Source: Phytohabitans kaempferiae (GTDB lineage: Bacteria; Actinomycetota; Actinomycetes; Mycobacteriales; Micromonosporaceae). From it: a stretch of DNA of 64,000 nucleotides. The position numbers were made by a program, and so were the translations under genes. Shown here piece by piece: positions 17,647 through 31,171 of the stretch. The stretch lies in NCBI RefSeq assembly GCF_042433955.1, contig NZ_JBHLUH010000004.1, forward strand, positions 632,959-696,958. Direction: 5' to 3'. The notes below the pieces were generated by a model. The model was not told the origin of the DNA. It worked only from the letters and a program-made list of their open reading frames with translations, and searched no databases. Within the stretch, counting starts at the first letter, position 1, and each line of letters starts with the position of its first letter.

Positions 17647-18627
17647 CTACAAACCCCCGTACGAGTGCAGGCCGGTGAAGAAGATGTTGACGCCGAAGAG
17701 GTTCATCAGCATGGTGAGCCAGCCGATGATCGCGATCCACGTCGCCGTCGTGCGCTTGACGCTCGGCGTGGCGCGGGCGTGCAGGTATCCGGCGTACACG
17801 ATCCAGGAGATGAACGCCCAGACCTCCTTGGGGTCCCAGCCCCAGTAGCGCCCCCACGCCGCCTCGGCCCAGATCGGCCCGGCGATCAGCGCGCCGAAGG
17901 TCCAGATCGGAAACGCGAACGCGTGCAGCCGGAAGGTCAGCCGGTCGAGCGCGGCGGCCTCTGGAACGCGCCGCCCCAGCGTGTACGGGAAGCTGCGCTT
18001 GCCCTGGTCGTAGCCGCTGCGGATGAGGAACATCGCGGCCGGCACGAAGCCGAGCAGGAAGATGCCGGAGGAGAGCACCGCCGCCGCCACGTGCACGATG
18101 AACCAGCTCGACTTGAGCGCGGGCACCAGCGGGGCGACCTCGGTGTAGAGCACCATGCCGGCGATGCCGAGCAGCACCACCATCGCGGTGGCGACGAAGA
18201 GGCCGAGGTGGCGGATCGCCGGGCGGCGGGAGAGCACGACCAGCCAGGCGGCGGTGCCGACGAACGTCACCGAGAGCACGAACTCGTACATGTTGCCCCA
18301 CGGCATGCGGTCGGCCGCGATACCGCGGGTCACGAGCGCGCCGAGGTGGACGAGGGCGGCGAGGGCGGTGACCGCCACGGCCGCCCAACCGGCCAGTGTG
18401 GCCCGGTCGCGGCGAGGTGCGGGCTCGGCGACCTCGACGACCGGCGGCAACTCCTCGGCCAGGGCGGTCGACCCGCCGCCGACCGCCACGAGCTCGCGCG
18501 CCGGCCGCGCCGCCGCCCGCCCGATGTGGCTGCGGTTGCCGAACGCGTACTCCGCGGCGTGGCAGACCATCGCCGCCACGTAGGACATGATCGCGACGAC
18601 CAGGAGCTGATCGGACAGTGCGGACAT
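17647..18627 (-). CDS. ccsB: cytochrome c biogenesis protein CcsB/CcsA (ResC-type)
   Basis: This 326-residue polytopic membrane protein has about eight spans. The haem-handling signature is present (WGRYWGWDPKEVWAFISW), as are conserved His in FIVHVAAAVLSSG and HSYGG and the family motif WGNMYEF. Together with ResB it forms the System II haem exporter and cytochrome c synthase. Its ATG overlaps the resB stop (TGATG), so it is the last gene of the hemL-ccsB operon. No hairpin is obvious after it. Confidence 0.94.
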   Translation of the reverse strand: MSALSDQLLVVAIMSYVAAMVCHAAEYAFGNRSHIGRAAARPARELVAVGGGSTALAEELPPVVEVAEPAPRRDRATLAGWAAVAVTALAALVHLGALVTRGIAADRMPWGNMYEFVLSVTFVGTAAWLVVLSRRPAIRHLGLFVATAMVVLLGIAGMVLYTEVAPLVPALKSSWFIVHVAAAVLSSGIFLLGFVPAAMFLIRSGYDQGKRSFPYTLGRRVPEAAALDRLTFRLHAFAFPIWTFGALIAGPIWAEAAWGRYWGWDPKEVWAFISWIVYAGYLHARATPSVKRTTATWIAIIGWLTMLMNLFGVNIFFTGLHSYGGL

Positions 18628-20279
18628 CAGCGCTTCACGCTGCCTTCCTTCATCGCTCGCTCACCGCCGTCGGGTGCGGGCGCCGCCGTCCCCGCTCGCT
18701 CCACAGCCTCGATGATCTGCTTGAACTCCTCGGCGAAGCCGGAGTAGTCGGTGCGCGGCAATCCACCGGCCTCGACCAAACTACTACGTCCCGTCGTTGA
18801 AGGGGAAGTCACCCGGAAGAAGACCCTCCGGCGCCTGCCGACCAGCGAGAGCAGCAGCCCCACCAGGCCGATCGCGGCACCGCCGAGCGCGATCTCCTCG
18901 CCCGGGTCGTGCCGGACGGAGAGCGTCGCGTACTCGCGCGTGCCGAGGAACTCGACCGAACTGCCATCGTCGAGCGTCATCTTCTCGCCGACCCGCAGCA
19001 GCTTCGCCTCGCCCACGCGCTTGAGCCGCCCACTGTCGACCTGCCGCTGGTCGAGCCGGTAGACCGAGCCCGGGATGCCGGCGTCGAGCCCCAGGTTGCC
19101 CCGGTAGGCCCAGAGCATCAGCGCGGGCGAGCGCTCGGCGGGGTACGCCGACCGGGTGAACGGCGGCTCGTCGGGCGCGGTCGGCAGGTAGAGGCCCTCG
19201 AACGCCACCTGCGCGTTGGGGTCGCGCTCGCCACCGGCCTTCGGGTCGACGTTGGCGTCCGGGAACGCGGCCACGCCCTCGCTGGTCAGCATGCCGTCGA
19301 TGGACAGGAACGGCGCGACCGTGGTCTGCGCCTGGCCGTACCGGTCGGTGTAGCGGACCACCGGCGCGTACCCGTGGCCGAGCAGGTAGACGCTTGCCCC
19401 GTCGAGCCGCAGCGGCGAGTTGACCGAGAAGGCGCGCGGCGGGCCGTCGTCGACCCGTACGGTCGCCTTGAAGGAGGAGGGCTGGCCGCTCGGCAGAAAC
19501 TCCGCCTCGAAGTCGGTCAGCTCAACACAGAAGCGGGGCAGGTCGGCCGAGTTCACCCGCGGGCCGAGCCCCGACTCGTCAAACTGCTGGAGCGTGTTGC
19601 AGAACGCGGTGTCCTGGCCGGCGACGAGCAGCCGGTTGCCGTGCCAGCCGTACCAGGATCCGAAGCCCACTCCAGCCAGCACGGCGAGCAGCGCGAAGTG
19701 GAAGAGCAGGTTGCCGCTCTCCTTGAGGTACCCCTTCTCGGCGGAGACCGTGTCGCCACGGACCGCGACCCGCCAGCGGCGCTTGCGCAGCACGGCGCCG
19801 ATCTCCTCGGCGCCGCCCACCGGGTCGGTGAGGGTCGCGTGCTGCGGCAGGCGCTCCAGCCGGGCCGGCGCGGCGGGCGGGGCGCCGCGCATCGCCCGCC
19901 AGTGCTCGGCCAGCCTCGGCACCACGCAGCCGACCAGCGACGTGAAGAGCAGCAGGTAGATCGCGGAGAACCACACCGAGGCGAAGACCTCGAACATGCC
20001 CAGCCGGTCGAGCACCGGCGCGAGGTCGGGATTCTCGATGAAGTACCGGTTGACGTCTTCGATGTTGACGCTCCGCTGCGGCAGCACCGAGCCGGGGATC
20101 GCCGCGACCGCGAGCAGGAAGAGCAGGATCAGCGCGGTCCGCATGCTGGTGAGCTGCCGCCACGAGTTGCGCAGCAGCGCGAGCACGGGATGGACCCGCC
20201 GCGGGCCGGGCGCCCCCGCCGAGGTGCGCTCCTCGGTCGCGACCGGGCGGTCCCCGGGGAGCGTCTTCTTGAGGTCCAT
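18627..20279 (-). CDS. resB: cytochrome c biogenesis protein ResB
   Basis: This 550-residue System II component has an N-terminal cytoplasmic stretch, then three spans near residues 45-65, 100-125 and 190-215, a large outer domain of about 250 residues, and a last span near 475-495 (ALGGAAIGLVGLLLSLVG). ALILLFLLAVAAIPGSVLPQ is typical of the family. With CcsB it moves haem outward and attaches it to apocytochrome c. It begins just after the ccdA stop and overlaps ccsB by one base. Confidence 0.93.
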   Translation of the reverse strand: MDLKKTLPGDRPVATEERTSAGAPGPRRVHPVLALLRNSWRQLTSMRTALILLFLLAVAAIPGSVLPQRSVNIEDVNRYFIENPDLAPVLDRLGMFEVFASVWFSAIYLLLFTSLVGCVVPRLAEHWRAMRGAPPAAPARLERLPQHATLTDPVGGAEEIGAVLRKRRWRVAVRGDTVSAEKGYLKESGNLLFHFALLAVLAGVGFGSWYGWHGNRLLVAGQDTAFCNTLQQFDESGLGPRVNSADLPRFCVELTDFEAEFLPSGQPSSFKATVRVDDGPPRAFSVNSPLRLDGASVYLLGHGYAPVVRYTDRYGQAQTTVAPFLSIDGMLTSEGVAAFPDANVDPKAGGERDPNAQVAFEGLYLPTAPDEPPFTRSAYPAERSPALMLWAYRGNLGLDAGIPGSVYRLDQRQVDSGRLKRVGEAKLLRVGEKMTLDDGSSVEFLGTREYATLSVRHDPGEEIALGGAAIGLVGLLLSLVGRRRRVFFRVTSPSTTGRSSLVEAGGLPRTDYSGFAEEFKQIIEAVERAGTAAPAPDGGERAMKEGSVKR

Positions 20280-20280
20280 G

Positions 20281-21033
20281 TCAGATGCTGACCTCTCCCA
20301 CGCCGACCGTGGTCTGCAACCAGATCAGGAAGGTTTCCCAACCGCCGGTGATCAGCGCCAGACCGACCACGATCAGGAGCGCGCCACCGGCCCGCGTGAC
20401 CCAGCGGCTGTTGCGCCGGATCGCCTTGACGACCCCGAGCATCCGGCGGAAGCCCAGCCCGAAGGCGACGAAGGGCAGGCCAAGTCCCAGGCAGTACGCC
20501 ACCGCCAGCACCACGGCCCGGTCGGTCTTGCCGCTCACGCTGGCCATCGTCAGCACCGCGCCGAGCGTCGGGCCGACGCAGGGAACCCACGAGAGGGCGA
20601 AGACCGCGCCGAAGACTGGTGCCCCGATCAGCCCGGCGTTGGGCAGCCGGTTGATCCGGAACTCGCGCTGCATCCCTGGTACGAGCCCGAGAAACGCCAG
20701 CCCCAGCACGATGATCAACGCGCCGCCGATGATCTCCAGCACGCGTCGGTTGCCCAGCAGCGCGCCGGTGGCGCTGGTGAAGAGCACCGCGGTCAGCGTG
20801 AACACGACCGTGAAGCCAGCGATGAAGAGCGAGGTGCCGGCGAGCACGCGGCGCGTCCGCTCGGTGCCCGCGTCGAGCTCGGCGCCGGAGAGCCCGGTGA
20901 CGTACGACAGGTAGCCGGGCACCAGCGGGAGCACGCACGGCGAGAGGAAGCTGACCAGGCCGGCGAGGGCCGCCGCGCCGATCGCCAGCGCGAGAGGTCC
21001 GCCGTTGGCCAACTGCCGGAACGTCTCGCCCAT
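20281..21033 (-). CDS. ccdA: thiol-disulfide exchange membrane protein CcdA
   Basis: This 250-residue DsbD-like membrane protein has six spans. Its two redox Cys lie in the expected LSPCVLPLVPGYLSY and WVPCVGPTLGAVLT motifs. CcdA carries electrons from cytoplasmic thioredoxin to outer thiol proteins, here presumably the ResA-like protein encoded immediately upstream, with which it overlaps by one base. This keeps the apocytochrome c CXXCH cysteines reduced. Confidence 0.95.
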   Translation of the reverse strand: MGETFRQLANGGPLALAIGAAALAGLVSFLSPCVLPLVPGYLSYVTGLSGAELDAGTERTRRVLAGTSLFIAGFTVVFTLTAVLFTSATGALLGNRRVLEIIGGALIIVLGLAFLGLVPGMQREFRINRLPNAGLIGAPVFGAVFALSWVPCVGPTLGAVLTMASVSGKTDRAVVLAVAYCLGLGLPFVAFGLGFRRMLGVVKAIRRNSRWVTRAGGALLIVVGLALITGGWETFLIWLQTTVGVGEVSI

Positions 21034-21590
21034 CAGCTCGCCTCGGCCGCCAGACGCGCGACCACCGGCTCGAACTCGGCCTGCTGCACCGCGCTCCGGA
21101 TCACCACCGCGATCCGGCCCTGGCGGTCGAGCACGATGGTGGCCGGGATGGTGTTGGGCGGGATGTCGAAGTCGAGCGCGAGCTTGCTGGACGGGTCGAG
21201 GACGCTCGGATAGCTCACCCGGCCGTCCTGGAACGCCTTCGCCCGGTCACGGTCGTCGCGGATATTGATGCCGATGAAGCGCACGCCCTGGCCCTTGGTG
21301 GCCTCGTACGTCGCCTCCAGGTCGTCGATCTCGGCCCGGCAGGGCGCGCACCACGAGCCCCAAAAGTTGATCACGACGACCTGGCCGCGATCCTGGCTGA
21401 GGTCGTACCGGCCGCCGTCGAGCAGCTCACCGCTGAGCGCCGGGGCTGGCGGGCGCTTGTCGGCGGCGCACTCGATGTAGCCCGCCGAGTTGGCCGCGCA
21501 GTCGTCCTCCCACGTGGACCCACCGCACGCGGTGAGCGTGGTGACGGCGAGGAGCGCGGCAAGCACGAATGCCGGGGCCCGGAAACGCAT
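21033..21590 (-). CDS. resA: ResA/TlpA-type thioredoxin lipoprotein
   Basis: This 185-residue protein has a lipobox (LTAC, C22) after a hydrophobic signal peptide and a TlpA-like thioredoxin fold with the active site WGSWCAPC (C81, C84) and the cis-Pro region NTIPATIVLD. It should reduce the haem-binding cysteines of apocytochrome c outside the membrane. The start at 21590 gives the lipoprotein signal and overlaps the stop of the upstream phosphatase gene by one base. Two extra Cys at 31 and 41 precede the fold. Confidence 0.94.
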   Translation of the reverse strand: MRFRAPAFVLAALLAVTTLTACGGSTWEDDCAANSAGYIECAADKRPPAPALSGELLDGGRYDLSQDRGQVVVINFWGSWCAPCRAEIDDLEATYEATKGQGVRFIGINIRDDRDRAKAFQDGRVSYPSVLDPSSKLALDFDIPPNTIPATIVLDRQGRIAVVIRSAVQQAEFEPVVARLAAEAS

Positions 21591-22240
21591 CAGGCGCCTT
21601 TGGCCGTCCGGGCGCCCGGGGACATCGCGACCAGGTGCGCGGCCGGCTCCGAGTAGCCGACGCCGACGATCTTCGCGTCTTCGAAGTGGAACGACGTGAG
21701 GCTGGCCAGGCTGCACTGGCGGCGGCGAGGGTCGTGCCAGAGCCGCTTGCGCTCGACGTACCGCCGGAGGATCCACACCGGCAGCTGGTGCGAGACGCAG
21801 ACCGCCTCGCGCCCCTCGGCCGCTACTCGGGCGGCGTGCAGCGCGGCGAACATGCGCTCGGCGATCTGCTTGTACGGCTCGCCCCACGAGGGGGTCACCG
21901 GGTCGCGCAGGACCCACCAGTTGCGCGGGTCGCGGAACGAGCCATCGCCCGGCCCGACCCGCTTGCCCTCGAACCAGTTTGCGCTCTCGATCAGCCGCTC
22001 GTCGGTCGCCACCGGCAGCTTGAACTGCGCGGCGATCGGTTCGGCGGTCTCCTGGGCGCGCTCCAGCGGGCTCGCCACCACGTACGAGATGTCGCGATCG
22101 GCCAGGGCCTGCGCCGCCGCCTTGGCCATCTGCCCGCCCAGCTCGGAGAGGCGGAAGCCGGGCAGCCGGCCGTACAGAACCCGGTCTGGATTGTGGACTT
22201 CCCCGTGCCGCAGCACGTGCACCACGGTCTTGCTGGTCAT
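21590..22240 (-). CDS. histidine phosphatase family protein
   Basis: This 216-residue phosphoglycerate-mutase-like protein has the phosphohistidine motif VLRHGEVHNP at its N-terminus and the second His in CVSHQLPVW. ERAQETAEPIA is the conserved RAxxTA region. The substrate is unknown. In actinobacteria a gene of this family commonly sits between hemL and resA, so it probably belongs to the same operon function. ATG 22240 overlaps the hemL stop (ATGA); the longer open frame to 22336 is antisense shadow. Confidence 0.9.
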   Translation of the reverse strand: MTSKTVVHVLRHGEVHNPDRVLYGRLPGFRLSELGGQMAKAAAQALADRDISYVVASPLERAQETAEPIAAQFKLPVATDERLIESANWFEGKRVGPGDGSFRDPRNWWVLRDPVTPSWGEPYKQIAERMFAALHAARVAAEGREAVCVSHQLPVWILRRYVERKRLWHDPRRRQCSLASLTSFHFEDAKIVGVGYSEPAAHLVAMSPGARTAKGA

Positions 22241-23547
22241 GACCCGCTCCCCGCTGCCGCCGCGGCCGCCGCTGCGGGCAGCGCCGCGGATATCACTTCC
22301 AACGCGTCGTCGCCGATCGCGGTGGATACGAACCATGATTCGAACGCGCTGGGCGGCAGGTAGACGCCCCCGTCCAGCATCGCGTGGAAGAACGCCTTGA
22401 ACGCGGCCACGTCCTGCGTCTTCGCGCTGTCGTAGTCGACCACGTCAGTGGCGGTGAAGAAGATCGAGAACATGCTGCCCGCGTACGCGAGTCGGTGTGG
22501 GACCCCGGCGGCGGTCAGCGCCTCGCTCGCGAGCCCGCCCACGACGGTGGCCGTCTCGTCGAGCCGGCGGTAGACCTCGGCGTCGGCGAGGCGCAGGCTG
22601 GCCAGCCCGGCGGCACAGGCGAGCGGGTTTCCGGAGAGCGTGCCGGCCTGGTAGACCGGCCCGGCCGGGGCGAGGCGCGCCATGATCTCCGCGCGGCCAC
22701 CGAAGGCCGCCGCGGGCAGGCCGCCGCCCATGACCTTGCCAAACGTGTACAGATCGGCGTCGACTGGCTCAAGCTCGGCCCAGCCGCCCCGAGCCACGCG
22801 GAACCCCGTCATCACCTCGTCGACGATCAGCAGCGCGCCGTGCCGGTGGGCGATCTCGGCGAGCGCCTTGTTGAAGCCGTCGCGGGGCGCCACCACGCCC
22901 ATGTTGCCCGGCGCCGCCTCGGTGATCACGGCCGCGATCCGCTCGCCGTCGGCGGCGAAGGCGGCCTCGACGGCGGCGATGTCGTTGTAGGGCAGCACAA
23001 TCGTCTCGCTCGCGGCCGCGCCGGTGACCCCCGGCGAGTCGGGCAGCCCGAGCGTCGCGACGCCCGAACCGGCGGCGGCGAGCAGCGCGTCGACGTGCCC
23101 GTGGTAGCAGCCGGCGAACTTGACGATCTTGGAGCGGCCGGTGAAGCCGCGGGCCAGCCGGATCGCCGACATGGTCGCCTCGGTGCCGGAGTTGACCAGG
23201 CGCACCTGGTCGACCGGCGTGCGGGCGACGATCTCCTCGGCCAACTCGACCTCCCCCGGCGTGGGGGTGCCGAAGCTGGTGCCCCGGGCGGCGGCCGTCT
23301 GCACGGCACCGACCACCTCGGGATGCGCGTGGCCGTGGATCAGCGGCCCCCACGAACAGACCAGGTCGACGTAGCGACGCTCGTCCGCGTCGTACAACCA
23401 CGGACCGTCACCGCGCATCATGAAGCGGGGCGTGCCGCCGACCGCTCGGAACGCGCGCACAGGTGAGTTGACCCCGCCCGGCACGATGGCGCGGGCGCGG
23501 TCGAAGAGGGCATTGGATGCCGGCGTGTCGCTCGCAAGCTCGCTCAC
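22237..23547 (-). CDS. hemL: glutamate-1-semialdehyde 2,1-aminomutase HemL
   Basis: This 436-residue class III aminotransferase-fold enzyme converts glutamate-1-semialdehyde to 5-aminolevulinate, the first committed tetrapyrrole precursor. Motifs: GGVNSPVRAF at the N-terminus, VNSGTEATMSAIRLAR, IVDEVMTGFRV and Lys271 in TFGKVMGGGLPAAAFGG. GTG 23547 is preferred to the upstream ATG at 23610 because the family sequence begins soon after it. It leads the operon that ends in ccsB, so haem supply is linked to cytochrome c assembly. The C-terminus ends in an Ala/Gly run. Confidence 0.95.
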   Translation of the reverse strand: MSELASDTPASNALFDRARAIVPGGVNSPVRAFRAVGGTPRFMMRGDGPWLYDADERRYVDLVCSWGPLIHGHAHPEVVGAVQTAAARGTSFGTPTPGEVELAEEIVARTPVDQVRLVNSGTEATMSAIRLARGFTGRSKIVKFAGCYHGHVDALLAAAGSGVATLGLPDSPGVTGAAASETIVLPYNDIAAVEAAFAADGERIAAVITEAAPGNMGVVAPRDGFNKALAEIAHRHGALLIVDEVMTGFRVARGGWAELEPVDADLYTFGKVMGGGLPAAAFGGRAEIMARLAPAGPVYQAGTLSGNPLACAAGLASLRLADAEVYRRLDETATVVGGLASEALTAAGVPHRLAYAGSMFSIFFTATDVVDYDSAKTQDVAAFKAFFHAMLDGGVYLPPSAFESWFVSTAIGDDALEVISAALPAAAAAAAAGSGS

Positions 23548-23649
23548 AGTGCAGCCATTCTGACAGCGGTACCTGGAGCGGAGGCAGGGCACCCCGGTAC
23601 TGGGCTGCACCGCCGGGCGACATCCACTAGATCACGATAGGCTGATCGG

Positions 23650-23967
23650 GTGGAACGTCCGGAGTTGTCCATCGCGGTGCTGCGCGATCCCGACGAGACT
23701 ATGCTCAAGCTCGCCGGCGAGATCGACATGCTCACCGCGGCCCGACTCTCCAGCATCGTCAACGAGATCCTGACCGAAGCGCCCGTGCGAATCGTGCTCG
23801 ACATGGCCGGCGTCACGTTCTGTGACTCGCAGGGTCTGGGCACGATCGTGGTGCTGACCAAGAAGGCGAGCCACACGCAGAGTGTGCTTCTGCTCACCAA
23901 CGTCGGCGACTTCCTGCTGCGTGTGCTGGACATCACCGGCCTGCGGTCGGCACTCACGATCCGCTGA
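23650..23967 (+). CDS. STAS-domain anti-sigma factor antagonist
   Basis: This 105-residue single STAS domain starts at GTG 23650. The Ser that is phosphorylated in SpoIIAA/RsbV proteins is present in FCDSQGLGTIVVL. It would bind and neutralise an anti-sigma kinase of the RsbW type when dephosphorylated. Partners are not next to it, but a SpoIIE-type phosphatase with a fused RsbW-like domain is encoded at 29.1-31.2 kb, and another STAS protein at 37.9 kb. Confidence 0.92.
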   Translation: MERPELSIAVLRDPDETMLKLAGEIDMLTAARLSSIVNEILTEAPVRIVLDMAGVTFCDSQGLGTIVVLTKKASHTQSVLLLTNVGDFLLRVLDITGLRSALTIR

Positions 23968-23976
23968 CCCGCGCAT

Positions 23977-23999
23977 CTCACGGCAGGTAGTGCCGTGAG
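23977..23999. terminator. bidirectional hairpin between STAS and response-regulator genes
   Basis: CTCACGGCA (23977-23985) and TGCCGTGAG (23991-23999) are perfect 9-bp arms around a 5-base loop, placed between two convergent genes, 9 and 18 bases from their stop codons. Confidence 0.75.
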
Positions 24000-24017
24000 C
24001 ACGCGACGAAGCGCTGC

Positions 24018-24560
24018 CTAGCCCCAGCGGGCCTGCTCCAGCAAGGTCACCGCCCGGTCGCGACTGTCGGGGTCGGACGAGCGGAGCAGGGCGGTCGCCT
24101 CGTCGACCGCCTCGGTCAGCGCGCGCCACTGCGCCTCACGCTCGCGTACCACCTCGGACTGCGCCTGGAGCTGCTGCGTCTTGATCCACAGGTCGACGAA
24201 GACCGAGACCTTGGCCCGCAGGACCCACGGGTCGAACGGCTTTGTCAGGTAGTCGACCGCCCCGACCGAGTAGCCGCGCAGGGCGAGCTGGGCGTCTCGG
24301 TCGGCGGCGGTCAGGAAGATGATCGGCACGTGGCGGGTGCGCTCCCGCCGCTTGATGTGGCTGGCCGTCTCGAAACCATCCATATCTGGCATCTGCGCGT
24401 CGAGCAGGATCACCGCGAAGTCGTCGACGAGGAGTTGCTTGAGCGCCGCCTCGCCGCTCTCCACCGCCACCGTGTGCACCGGCAGGCCCTGGAGGATGGC
24501 TTCGAGCGCGACGAGGTTGTCGCGCCGGTCGTCGACCAGCAGTGCCTTGGCGACACCCAT
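24018..24560 (-). CDS. response regulator with C-terminal coiled coil
   Basis: This 180-residue protein is a receiver domain (residues 5-120) with no DNA-binding domain. The acidic pocket (ALLVDDRRDN), the phospho-acceptor Asp in VILLDAQMPDMDGFE and Lys in YLTKPFD are intact. The tail of about 55 residues is Gln/Glu-rich and probably helical. ATG 24560 is preferred over the in-frame ATG at 24605 because AAGGAAGG lies upstream of it. It lies 72 bp after the poly-HAMP hybrid kinase on the same strand, so it is the likely phosphotransfer partner. Confidence 0.88.
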   Translation of the reverse strand: MGVAKALLVDDRRDNLVALEAILQGLPVHTVAVESGEAALKQLLVDDFAVILLDAQMPDMDGFETASHIKRRERTRHVPIIFLTAADRDAQLALRGYSVGAVDYLTKPFDPWVLRAKVSVFVDLWIKTQQLQAQSEVVREREAQWRALTEAVDEATALLRSSDPDSRDRAVTLLEQARWG

Positions 24561-24632
24561 CAGGCAGAGCCTTCCTTTGCTCGCTCGCTCGACGTCGGCC
24601 CGCATGAGCCCCGTCTCCGCCGCTCACCCACG

Positions 24633-28988
<4,356 letters not shown>

Positions 28989-29096
28989 GCAAATCCTCGC
29001 TCACCTTGGGTGGTTCCCCACATCATGGCGCGTCGTGGACGGCAGAAGCGAGCGCCAGGCTTGGATGAACCCGGTCAGGCGGTAGAGGATGCAAGC

Positions 29097-31169
29097 GTGT
29101 CAGCGGAGGCCAGAGGGGGGTCCCCAAACCAGGGGCAGGCATGGGCGAAGCGTGCGCCGAGCGGCAACGCCCCGGTGGCGGAGCACGTCCGCCGGGTCAG
29201 GCTGCCCGCGGACCGGCGTACTCCGGCGGCGGCCCGGGCCGTGGTGCGCTCGGTGCTGGCCGAGGCTGACCTGGACGAACTGCTCAACGAAGCCCTACTG
29301 CTGACCACCGAGCTTTCCACCAACGCGGTGGTACACGCGGGCACGGAGCTGGACATCGAGGTCATCGCGGGCTCGACCGGGCTGATGGTCACGGTCACGG
29401 ACTACGAGGCCAGTCCGTCGGAGAGCCTGACGGCGGGCCCACGTAACAAGGAAATAGACATTTCGGACGTATCGGAACGCGGGCGCGGGCTGCTGCTAGT
29501 CGACCACTTCGCCAGCCGGTGGGGTACGACACACATGCCGACCGGCAAGGGCGTCTGGTTCCGGCTGGACCGCAAGGACGTACCGTCCGCCGAGACGGCC
29601 GCCGAGTCGCCCACCCCGACCGCCAGCGTGCTCACCTCGCTGCTCCAGATCGTGCCCGAGCCACACGCCGACGACGCGCTCGGCGACTTCGCGGGGCACC
29701 TGCTCTCCCGGGTCGCCGAGCTGGTGGGCGCCGCCGGCGGTGCCATCCGCCTCGACCGAGGCGAGGGCGGCGGGGCGCAGCTGCTGGCCCGGTACGGCCG
29801 CCTGCCCCGGCCCGGCGCCGAGCTGCTGCGCGTGCCGCTCGCGGTCAACCGCCCGTACTCGGGGGAGCTGGAGCTGGACGTCGCGCCCTCGGGATACGCC
29901 GGGCCGCTCGCCTCACTCGCCGCCGAGCGCCTCGCCCTGCACCTGGAAAACGACCGGCTGCGGCGGGCTGACGTACGCCGCCAGACCTGGCTGACCTTCC
30001 TCGCCGAGGCGAGCGAGCTGCTCGCCCAGTCGCTCGACGTCAACCTGACGCTGGCGCTAATCCCGCAGCTCGTCGTGCCCCGGCTCGGTCAGTGGTGCGC
30101 GGTGCACACGACCGACGAGTGGGGGCGGCTCCAGCTCGCCGCGGCCACACACGCCGACGAGTCCACGCTGCCGCAACTGCACGCGATGTTTCAGGAGACC
30201 GGCCCGGAGTCACCGATCACGCGGCTGCGGGAGGCGTCCCGCAGCGGCTCGCAGGTACCGCTCGGCCCGCCGCTGGAGGGCTTCGCCGTGCCGCTCGCCG
30301 CGCGCGGGCAGCGCCTCGGCACGCTCGCGGTCGGCCGTCACCAGCGGCACCGCCACGACGCCGACGAGGTGGCGATCCTCGAAGACGTCGCCCGCCGAGC
30401 CGCGCTCGCCGTCGACAACGCCCGTATCCACGAGGAGCGCCGCCGAGTCGCGCACACGCTCCAGCAGTCGCTGCTGCCGCCCGTACTCCCGGTGGTGCAG
30501 GGCATCGGCTTCGCCGCCGAGTACGTACCGACCGGCGACGCCGCCGAGGTGGGCGGCGACTTCTACGACGTGGTCCCGCTGCCCGACGAGCGGTGGCTGG
30601 TGGTCGTCGGCGATGTCTCCGGCAAGGGCGTGCAGGCGGCGGCGGTCACCGGCCTCGTCCGCGACGTGATCCGCGTGCTCGTACGCGACGGCAAGCCGCT
30701 GCCCGAAGCGCTGGGCCGGCTCAACGACACGCTCGTCGAGCGGGGCGGCGGGCGATACTGCACGCTCGCCCTCGCCGCGGTCGGCCGGGGCGACGGCGAC
30801 CAGCTCGACGTCTCCCTGCACCTGGCCGGGCACGACCGCCCGGTCCTCGTACGGGCCGACGGGCGCGCCTCCTTCGTGGGCACCGGCGGCACCGCCCTCG
30901 GCCTGCTCGACTCCATCGCGACGCCGGTCGCCACCGTGCCACTCGACCCGGGCGACGCGCTGGTCTTCTACACCGACGGCGTGACCGAACGGCGGCGCGG
31001 GCGCGAGCTGTTTGGCCCGGAGCGGCTGCGTGACACGGCGGCGCCGCTGGCCGGCTACTCCGCCGACATCGTGGCCGCCCGCCTCCGGACGGCCACGATG
31101 GGCTTCTCCGCCGAAGCACCGCGCGACGACATCGCGATCCTGGTGCTCCGCAACGAGCCCGAGGCGTGA
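29097..31169 (+). CDS. SpoIIE-type serine phosphatase with RsbW-like and GAF domains
   Basis: This 690-residue signalling protein has three parts. Residues about 30-160 form an HATPase_c anti-sigma-kinase-like domain (TTELSTNAVVHAG; GRGLLLVDHFASRWG). Residues about 295-445 form a GAF domain. Residues about 468-685 form a PP2C-type SpoIIE phosphatase with the metal-binding motifs GGDFYDV, VVVGDVSGKGV and FYTDGVTE. It would dephosphorylate STAS antagonists and may also phosphorylate or bind them through the kinase-like part. GTG 29097 with GAGG upstream is the preferred start; ATG 29025 is an in-frame alternative. It diverges from the poly-HAMP kinase gene, so both probably share a control region. 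Confidence 0.9.
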   Translation: MSAEARGGSPNQGQAWAKRAPSGNAPVAEHVRRVRLPADRRTPAAARAVVRSVLAEADLDELLNEALLLTTELSTNAVVHAGTELDIEVIAGSTGLMVTVTDYEASPSESLTAGPRNKEIDISDVSERGRGLLLVDHFASRWGTTHMPTGKGVWFRLDRKDVPSAETAAESPTPTASVLTSLLQIVPEPHADDALGDFAGHLLSRVAELVGAAGGAIRLDRGEGGGAQLLARYGRLPRPGAELLRVPLAVNRPYSGELELDVAPSGYAGPLASLAAERLALHLENDRLRRADVRRQTWLTFLAEASELLAQSLDVNLTLALIPQLVVPRLGQWCAVHTTDEWGRLQLAAATHADESTLPQLHAMFQETGPESPITRLREASRSGSQVPLGPPLEGFAVPLAARGQRLGTLAVGRHQRHRHDADEVAILEDVARRAALAVDNARIHEERRRVAHTLQQSLLPPVLPVVQGIGFAAEYVPTGDAAEVGGDFYDVVPLPDERWLVVVGDVSGKGVQAAAVTGLVRDVIRVLVRDGKPLPEALGRLNDTLVERGGGRYCTLALAAVGRGDGDQLDVSLHLAGHDRPVLVRADGRASFVGTGGTALGLLDSIATPVATVPLDPGDALVFYTDGVTERRRGRELFGPERLRDTAAPLAGYSADIVAARLRTATMGFSAEAPRDDIAILVLRNEPEA

Positions 31170-31171
31170 CC